Shown here: positions 57,147 through 64,000 of the stretch, in pieces
Position numbering within the stretch: position 1 is the stretch's first letter
Layout of the letters: every line of letters begins with the position of its first letter
Source: Harmonia axyridis
Taxonomy: Eukaryota; Arthropoda; Insecta; Coleoptera; Coccinellidae
NCBI RefSeq assembly: GCF_914767665.1
Contig: NC_059501.1
Coordinates: 2,296,501-2,360,500, forward strand
Length of the DNA: 64,000 nt
Direction: 5' to 3'
Notes under the pieces: model-generated
Seen by the model: the letters and a program-made list of their open reading frames with translations, nothing else
The model's database searches: none
Told to the model about the DNA's origin: nothing
Program-made: the position numbers and the translations under genes

Positions 57147-57718
57147 TACAAGTCAATCTCGACTTGGTCGGTTATATCATCCGCCCAACGTCTCTGTGGT
57201 CTACTTCCATTCCGTTTTTTCTCTTTGTTTCCATTCTATTGGAAAGAAGTGGATGAGAGAAGCTCAGGACAGAATGAAGTGGAAAACAAAAGGGGAGGTC
57301 TATGTCCAGGAGTTGGCTATTATACTCTTATAGCCAGTCTCTACTGCTGCTTGACTCAAGATTCGCGTAAAAGTCAGCCCATAAAATAAAGACACCAGGC
57401 GTAATTCTGTTGTCAGTTCTTCTCTTAGATACATCCTTTGTTATTATGCCATTAGATAAATGATTTCAATTCAATTTTTTTTTTCTAAAACTCTATTCAG
57501 AACCCTATCCCATTATTTTTTTGTATTATGACAGTCTGCCCTGATTTGGAGTCATAGGTATGATTTTTTTTCTGGAAATCAGAGAGGTGTCATTCAATAG
57601 GGTCATACTTCTATTATGGCTCATTAACTAGGCAAAGGTTTCCAGATTTCCTTCAAAACGTGTTCACAGGTCAACTGGAAAATTGTGGACATAAAACCGT
57701 GATAACATTGAGTTATAT
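57147..57718. repeat. last unit of the retrotransposon-tail array
   Basis: Repeats 55711-56274 at about 88-90% identity by eye, from TACAAGTCAATCTCGACTTG through WMREAQDRMKWKTKGEVYVQ to the same 3' UTR ending GTTATATATG. Separated from the previous unit only by mariner copy E. Confidence 0.8.
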
Positions 57719-58499
57719 ATGTAAAAAATTGCTGTAAAATCCCGATTGAAAATCCTTTTTATTCTGGAGCAATAAACTCCTACAACGAGCCTTATCGGTG
57801 CGAAAGGGGCAATAACATATTTTATCATGCAATTGTCAGGATAGGGATATCTCCCCTGATTTCAATGAGCGAAATTTACGGGGTTCTAACGAATTACAAT
57901 CAGCGCGGCAAACTGCTTAGCTAATCAGTAAAGTTTATGACTCATTTCGAAACGAGTGTTGGACTGGTCGTAAATTTGACGGGACCAGTTTATGCAGGCG
58001 AAAATGCAGACTATGGAGATCTTTTAAGACTACCGATAGACGTCTCAGCCCATCTTGTCTGATTGGTGTAAACGAAATTTAAAATACTTTAGACAGTCTA
58101 GACTGTAAAAATCTGACGATTGTTATCTAAATCTCGGACAATGTTTTGAAAATGAATCCAATTATCCTTCAAGAAAGCAGAATCAAATATGTTGGCCACT
58201 GTGTACAGGGTGGGCAAATACAACTTTTAAATCAGAGGAGATATACAAAATCTGATACCACATTCTCGTTCTCTCGTATGTACAACATATATATTCATTT
58301 TTTGCCACCTTCCCTTGTTTGCGAGTTATGAACAAAAATTGTAAGAATGACAAAAAATATAAAGACACTTACGTATTTACGTAGAATCCCGGCGTGCTCA
58401 TCTTTGCAGCAGGGTTTTTAATTACGACGCAATAGTCCAGGCTATTGCTCTAATAGAAGCTCTAGCTTCTAAAAATGGCTCAAGTTGTAAATCGTTCTA
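57719..58499. other. intergenic, with a lone ACAGGGTGGGCAAATA end at 58205-58220
   Basis: The lone end equals the terminus of fold-back F5 (26216) but no mirrored arm follows. Otherwise nothing recognised. Confidence 0.4.
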
Positions 58500-58665
58500 A
58501 CTCCTTTCTGGGTCAGAGTAGGTGTATCCTCATTCAGTTGCAAGGCTGTGACTAGTGGCGTACCACACGGTTCTGTGCTCGGTCCACTGCTATTTCTCAA
58601 CAACTGGTGGAAACAACCGGTTTCCTCTAAGTTTTCTGCTTATGCAGGTTTTTAGGCTCTAAAAT
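58500..58665 (+). pseudogene. non-LTR reverse transcriptase relic
   Basis: Plus translation around 58555-58610 gives SGVPHGSVLGPLLFLNNW, the conserved RT motif (GVPQGSVLGPLLF) preceding the palm. The catalytic ADD segment is degraded (FSAYAGF). Short, with no intact frame. Confidence 0.75.
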
Positions 58666-58799
58666 CACTACCTTAAAACACAGCTTCCCGTTATTCAGAA
58701 TCCCCTTTGGGGGTCCTTATTGTTATTATTCACTGAATAGGGGTTATTGCAGCTCTGTTAGCCTACTGGGAACTGTGACCAATATGATCGTTTGTTCTT

Positions 58800-59330
58800 C
58801 ACCCTACCTATTTATACAAACCCAGGGAGGCCGTCGATACGGTCAACGAAACCGACAACATCTTCAGGAGCTTTGGCTACATCGTGAGTATCCAGAACTG
58901 ACTCTCCAATGTGAATGGTTCTTAGGCGAGTCATCCCGGATATTAGCATATTATGTGTTCGTCTGCTTTTACCTCCTTTCCACAGAGCCTGCAAATCTTA
59001 TCGGCTGACTTACCCATATGATACAAAAGGTATTTGCACCGACAGTGTCCTATCAGCAATCCCACCATTACCCGAAGGTCAGTTCGTGGTAGCTTCAGGA
59101 GCTTCCTGGAAAAGGTCGATGAAAGCATCACGAATTTCTTTGCCTGAGCAATGGAGTGTTTCTACAGAGGATTTTTCTATTGTTCCACTCCCATTGTTGT
59201 ACCGCTGCCCTATATTGGTCTTTTCCAAGCCCATAGAAGGGCTCAGGACCAACAGATATTAACCATGATGTTTTTTGCAAGTTCATCGGCTTTTTCCATT
59301 GTATAATTATAATCAAGGCTTATTTAGGGC
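58800..59330 (-). pseudogene. non-LTR retrotransposon post-RNase H fragment (I/Jockey-like)
   Basis: Minus-strand pieces in order: GPEPFYGLGKDQYRAAVQQW (59250-59180), FSRKLLKLPRTDLRVMVGLL (59115-59060), then CRLCGKEVKADEHIIC (58990-58945) and a DTHDVAKAPEDVVGF tail (58880-58830). Same order and motifs as the plus-strand copy at 38964-39347. Frameshifted; 5' part absent. Confidence 0.82.
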
Positions 59331-60596
59331 GTCCCATTGAAACAACACCAACTCTCCTCTATATCTGCAAAACTGTTATTAATTTCTATGATGTGTTATA
59401 TACGTAAAATATAAACAATAATAATTACTGAAAAAACGTGAAATGAATCAAATCTCAAAATAAATAAAGAATATTTATATGTAAGGTATCCCATTCAAAC
59501 GAAGAAGTCAAAAAAACCAATACTTTTGAAAAACCGATAAAGGGATGCTTTTCGACAAATCTGCTGACAAAGAAATTCGTTGAAAACCATAGGGTAGTGA
59601 CAAAAACCCAAAAGGGATTAAAACTTTGGCGAGTTTTTCTCGAGCCAAGTTACGAGGTGCGCCCTCTCCCAGTGGTTTTTGTGTTTCGTCCAGAGATCGC
59701 TGGTGGACTCTTCAGTTAGGCAATCCAGCGATCTCTGCCTAAGACACACCCTCTCATACCATCGCGGAGAGGTCACACTGTTGCAACGCTAGACCCTTAT
59801 AAATTCTCAGAGGATAAAGTATGTGTGGTGCGAAGACCCATAGCGCCATCTGTGAACAGACAGAGTCACTACAACACAATTTCCAGATCTTGAGCAATTT
59901 TTAGGGACGAGACACTGACTTTCCTGGGCTACACTGTGACGAAATGATAAATCGATCTGTTCAGGGAAGTACCGCTTGAAAAGAAAGAAAAACAGTCAGC
60001 TCCGAACCATTCAGTCGAAAAAATCGGTCCATTCCACCGCACAGAAGCGAAACCCGGTCGGCATCGAAGCATCATTTATCCGTTCGAATCTTCCGAAAGA
60101 AAAGACCTTAATTATATCGGCTTAAATATTTTTCCTTCTTTGTTTAGCGGCGTTCCGTCAGTGCGCTCCGCGTTGCCGGAAATTTAAATTAATTGATTCT
60201 TTTGTGGGGCGGCAGGATGAAAGGAAACGATCCGCAGATGCGCAGTTTCGGAGTTTTTCCTGGATAATCTGCGGCAACTCGTTTTCCCGGTTCAATTTGT
60301 CGGGTTTCCAAGGAAATAATGAATGTTCCTCCTTTTGATGGATGGATGTTTCGAATTATGAACTAGGAAATTGAAGTTGGATTATGGGAATGGTGTTTCG
60401 CCGAAACTTGCGTATTAATGATGGAAGATAGGTCGTTAATGTGGGTACGGGATCATTAATTGACATTTTAATATGCTGCCGTGCTTATCCAGAATGTTGT
60501 ACTTGAAATTTTTACTTTTGGGGTTTTCGTTTCTATGGGGGTTTTCGGGGACATTTTCAGTAGTAATATCCCTAGGACATTAATTATAATCGCACA
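59331..60596. other. intergenic; F3-related text then GC-richer island
   Basis: 59331-59600 resembles fold-back F3 (GGCGTCCCATTGAAACAA, CGACAAATCTGCTGACAAAG). 59640-60560 is GC-richer and contains a short inverted pair CCAGAGATCGCTGG / CCAGCGATCTCTG near 59690-59740. No gene recognised. Confidence 0.4.
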
Positions 60597-60838
60597 GTAA
60601 TAAACATAAATAGAGGGAGCATATGTCATTTTCAGTGGGCAAATTTTGTCCCCAATTTAAACTATCCAATTTGGCATGAAGTGCGCGACAATGAAAACAT
60701 ATCAGTGATACGATATTTCACTCAATTCAAGAGTTTCTTCACAAAGAATGCACTTCTTATTTCCCATAGTGAATCAACGTTTCATATTAACTCAAAATAT
60801 ATTGAAATAGATACCTAAATATACAGGGTGTCCCGTAA
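60597..60838 (+). mobile_element. MITE family X, copy 4 (interrupted)
   Basis: Left end GTAATAAACATAAATAGAGG and about 240 bp of family sequence up to ATACCTAAATAT. The expected ATCAGAAATTC is then replaced by an ACAGGGTGTCCCGTAAAG terminus, a nested insertion. Confidence 0.8.
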
Positions 60839-62784
60839 AGACCACGTCAAACCGAGGGAGAATGTAGATCAAAGGATAACCCACCTGCTATGACAAAATT
60901 CCTTTAATAAAATTCTTACCGTTTTCGAAATATTTTTTTTTTGTTGAAAATAATGAATTTTTGCCCCTTTCAATAGTTTTGCCCTTACAGTTGGTACAAT
61001 TTTACATCTTTCTGGTTAATTTTTTCAGTAGAATATTGCTGAAGAACGATTTTAACGTTTACATTAAAAACATCCTCCGAATATTTTAAAGGGGGGCTGT
61101 GAGAATTATTTTTATTGAAAATTTTAGTAGTGGATTCTTTCGTTCATGAAGTTTAGCCCATCGTAGTGGAACCAAAATGTACTGAGCTACTGCTGCATAT
61201 TACACCAATAAATTCTCTATTTTATAGTGATTTCAAAAAGGTATCACACAAGTCATTTGTTATTAAAAAAAAAAGATATGGCTGTTTTTTATCCAAATGG
61301 GTACGTTTCTGACAAAATTAGGTTTGTCAATTCTCTTAAGAAATCTTCGATGTTGCATTACTTAGTGAACAATGGCAGTTGTTTACGTGCGAAAATATTA
61401 CTCGCATTTCACCTCAACGAAATTCAATTTTGCCGGCAAATATAAGATCATTTGGAGCGACCAGTCTTCCTGTATCAAGGATGGGTACATGAAGACCTAA
61501 ATCCTCCTTATTCACCTCAACGAAATTAAATTTTGCCGGCAAATTTTGGAAAACATCATGCAGATCCAGATTTTTTAATAAGATCATTTGGAGCGACGAG
61601 TCTTCCTGTACCAAGGATGGGTACATTAAGACCTAAATCCTCAGGACTTTTGATATTGGGGCTGCCTAAAAGACAAAGTATACGCAACACCCATACGTGA
61701 TGAAGCCGAATTGAGGATGCGTTCTCTCAATTCGGCGACAATGAAAACATATCAGTGATACGATATTTCACTCAATTCAAGAGTTTCTTCACAAAGAATG
61801 CACTTCTTATTTCCCATAGTGAATCAACGTTTCATATTAACTCAAAATATATTGAAATAGATACCTAAATATACAGGGTGTCCCGTAAAGACCACGTCAA
61901 ACCGAGGGAGAATGTAGATCAAAGGATAACCCACCTGCTATGACAAAATTCCTTTAATAAAATTCTTACCGTTTTCGAAATATTTTTTTTTTGTTGAAAA
62001 TAATGAATTTTTGCCCCTTTCAATAGTTTTGCCCTTACAGTTGGTACAATTTTACATCTTTCTGGTTAATTTTTTCAGTAGAATATTGCTGAAGAACGAT
62101 TTTAACGTTTACATTAAAAACATCCTCCGAATATTTTAAAGGGGGGCTGTGAGAATTATTTTTATTGAAAATTTTAGTAGTGGATTCTTTCGTTCATGAA
62201 GTTTAGCCCATCGTAGTGGAACCAAAATGTACTGAGCTACTGCTGCATATTACACCAATAAATTCTCTATTTTATAGTGATTTCAAAAAGGTATCACACA
62301 AGTCATTTGTTATTAAAAAAAAAAGATATGGCTGTTTTTTATCCAAATGGGTACGTTTCTGACAAAATTAGGTTTGTCAATTCTCTTAAGAAATCTTCGA
62401 TGTTGCATTACTTAGTGAACAATGGCAGTTGTTTACGTGCGAAAATATTACTCGCATTTCACCTCAACGAAATTCAATTTTGCCGGCAAATATAAGATCA
62501 TTTGGAGCGACCAGTCTTCCTGTATCAAGGATGGGTACATGAAGACCTAAATCCTCCTTATTCACCTCAACGAAATTAAATTTTGCCGGCAAATTTTGGA
62601 AAACATCATGCAGATCCAGATTTTTTAATAAGATCATTTGGAGCGACGAGTCTTCCTGTACCAAGGATGGGTACATTAAGACCTAAATCCTCAGGACTTT
62701 TGATATTGGGGCTGCCTAAAAGACAAAGTATACGCAACACCCATACGTGATGAAGCCGAATTGAGGATGCGTTCTCTCAATTCG
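60685..62784. repeat. two exact tandem copies of a 1,050-bp unit
   Basis: 60685-61734 and 61735-62784 are identical by line-by-line comparison, including poly-A and poly-T runs. The unit contains the truncated X-family MITE, an ACAGGGTGTCCCG end, two internal partial copies of AAGATCATTTGGAGCGACNA, and the left arm of the hairpin at 62680. The 72- and 70-codon frames at 61227/62277 (+) and 61414/62464 (-) are unrecognised. Either a very recent duplication or an assembly artefact. Confidence 0.95.
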
Positions 62785-62861
62785 GCTTCATCACGTATGG
62801 GTGTTGCGTATACTTTGTCTTCTAGGCAGCCCCAATAATAAAAGTCCATAGGATTTAGGTC
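62680..62861. repeat. 86-bp-arm inverted repeat (hairpin) with 10-nt loop
   Basis: Left arm 62680-62765 and right arm 62776-62861 pair with about 5 mismatches around the loop GATGCGTTCT. The right arm is native transposase sequence (GCLEDKVYATPIRDEAE on the minus strand); the left arm is an inverted copy of it. Confidence 0.92.
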
Positions 62862-63155
62862 AGGTGAACGAGGAGGCCACAAAATTTCACCTTCTCCTCT
62901 AATCCACCGGTGGGGATAAGTTCTATTCAAATGTGCGGTAACTTCGAGTCCGTAATGTGCTGGGCATCCATCATGTTGAAACCACAGACTACGTCGCATC
63001 GCCAGTGGCACATCTTCCAATAAAATGGGCAGTGGTTGGTTAAAAACTCCAAATGATTGTTTGCGTTCAGTGATCGCGGCAGTTCGATCGGGCCCAAAAT
63101 TGCACCATTAAATATTCCAGTCCATAAATTGATCTTGAATCGATATTGTGATCTA
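62776..63155 (-). pseudogene. Tc1/mariner-superfamily transposase fragment (DD41D spacing)
   Basis: Minus-strand translation: KINLWTGIFNGAILGPIELP (from about 63140), a frameshift near LEFLTN, then QPLPILLEDVPLAMRRSLWF, QHDGCPAHYGLEV, WPPRSPDLNPMDFYYWGC and DKVYATPIRDEAEL. 41 residues lie between the QHD and NPMD aspartates. It differs clearly from the rosa-like family of the five deleted copies. The C-terminus is replaced by the inverted arm of the hairpin, and the N-terminal half is absent. Confidence 0.82.
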
Positions 63156-64000
63156 TCTTCTGATATTTATGATATTCCAGCTATGCAAATTGTGGAGATT
63201 CATGTACCCATCCTTGGTACAGGAAGACTCGAGAGATTCATATTTTGTACATTCGAAAAATTTTTCCAGAGGGGCATTAACAAAATTGTTTTCTTGAACT
63301 CATCGAATTGGATAGGTTAACCCATTGAAAAACGACATAATAGACGAACAGAATTGGCTAGAAACACGAATTCACCACAATTTCACCCAATCTAATCTTT
63401 CGAAACCATTAGGGTGTCCAAATTACCGCCATCAAAGTCCCCCAGAACGATCGTCCTAATGAGACAACTAAAGTCATTTCTATAAATTCCATATATGACA
63501 ACCACATCACCCCCATCGGAAAAACACCCCGTGTTTCCCATATCGATCCACCCCTTCATCCCCCCCTCCCCTACTTTCGACAATAAAACACCCCCGAAAA
63601 TATCCAACATTCATATGACCACCGCATGCAGTCGTATAACTCAAGATAACAGAAACATACACCATCATGAAGTATATGAAATCTATACGGGCCATAAAAT
63701 GTTTATAAGGGTCGCGAGCGAAATCTGGAGAAACATAAAAACGGCGTATTTCTCCGCGATTCGGCATAAAAAAAATTTCTGAAGTTCCACATATTTCAAC
63801 GTAATACGATATCGGACGTAAAAAGGCCAGTGTTGAACTTATCGCCTCTATATTTTTCTGTTTGCGCCTACAGAACGTTGGACTTATGCAATATGGATGA
63901 AGAAGTGTAGGTGGATTGGAGAAAAAAAGGTCTAAATTGCAATTTCAGGTTGGCGGTTCTGGTCTTATCATTTCTCATTAGGAAAGAATTGAATAAAGAA
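63156..64000. other. intergenic; GC-richer stretch at about 63330-63960
   Basis: A short match to the 1,050-bp unit in inverted orientation lies at 63203-63230 (ACCCATCCTTGGTACAGGAA). Frames at 63392-63782 overlap on both strands without recognised features. Confidence 0.4.

Noticed and set aside
60685..62784. Treating the duplicated 72- and 70-codon frames as genes conserved by selection
   Set aside because: The whole 1,050-bp unit is identical, including non-coding poly-A runs, so identity reflects recent duplication or assembly, not constraint.

Overview
The window looks like a piece of an insect nuclear genome, most likely a beetle (Coleoptera is an inference from the gene families and repeat style). 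It is AT-rich. The two host genes have insect-type architecture: introns with GT/AG boundaries, TATA plus TCAGT initiator promoters, and signal peptides. The rest is dominated by transposable-element remains. There is no bacterial gene organisation, CRISPR array, rRNA or genuine tRNA gene.

Host genes: (1) positions 1-679, minus strand, hold the 5' end of a secreted serine carboxypeptidase (peptidase family S10, CPVL-like) that runs off the left edge. (2) positions 21618-25737, minus strand, hold a complete five-exon takeout/juvenile-hormone-binding-protein-like gene. Its splice phases join into an uninterrupted 257-residue reading frame with a signal peptide and the conserved N-terminal cysteine pair. 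No other host protein gene could be supported. Several GC-richer, apparently single-copy islands are left as unexplained non-coding sequence.

Mobile DNA: one apparently intact Tc1-like DD34E transposon (53078-54655); five copies of a DD41D (rosa-like) mariner derivative that share one internal deletion; decayed mariner, Tc1, hAT and non-LTR retrotransposon fragments; a tRNA-derived SINE with target-site duplication; several long fold-back elements with ACAGGGTG-type ends; a four-copy MITE family with GATAGAGGGAG ends; a tandem array built from a rearranged retrotransposon tail; and a 1,050-bp exact tandem duplication.

Most notable: at 15006-15955 (element on the minus strand) there is a 942-bp miniature LTR element with two identical 252-bp LTRs, a TTTC target duplication, a tRNA-Trp-type primer-binding site and a polypurine tract, but no gag-pol. 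Each LTR carries a tRNA-like Pol III A/B-box pair and, downstream of it, a complete type III hammerhead ribozyme (GUC cleavage site, CUGAUGA and GAAA core, three paired stems). Self-cleavage at both copies would release a 690-nt RNA. This is the design of plant LTR retrozymes; I do not know of an LTR version described in an animal. A second, damaged hammerhead of the type I, Penelope-associated kind lies at about 30693-30734.
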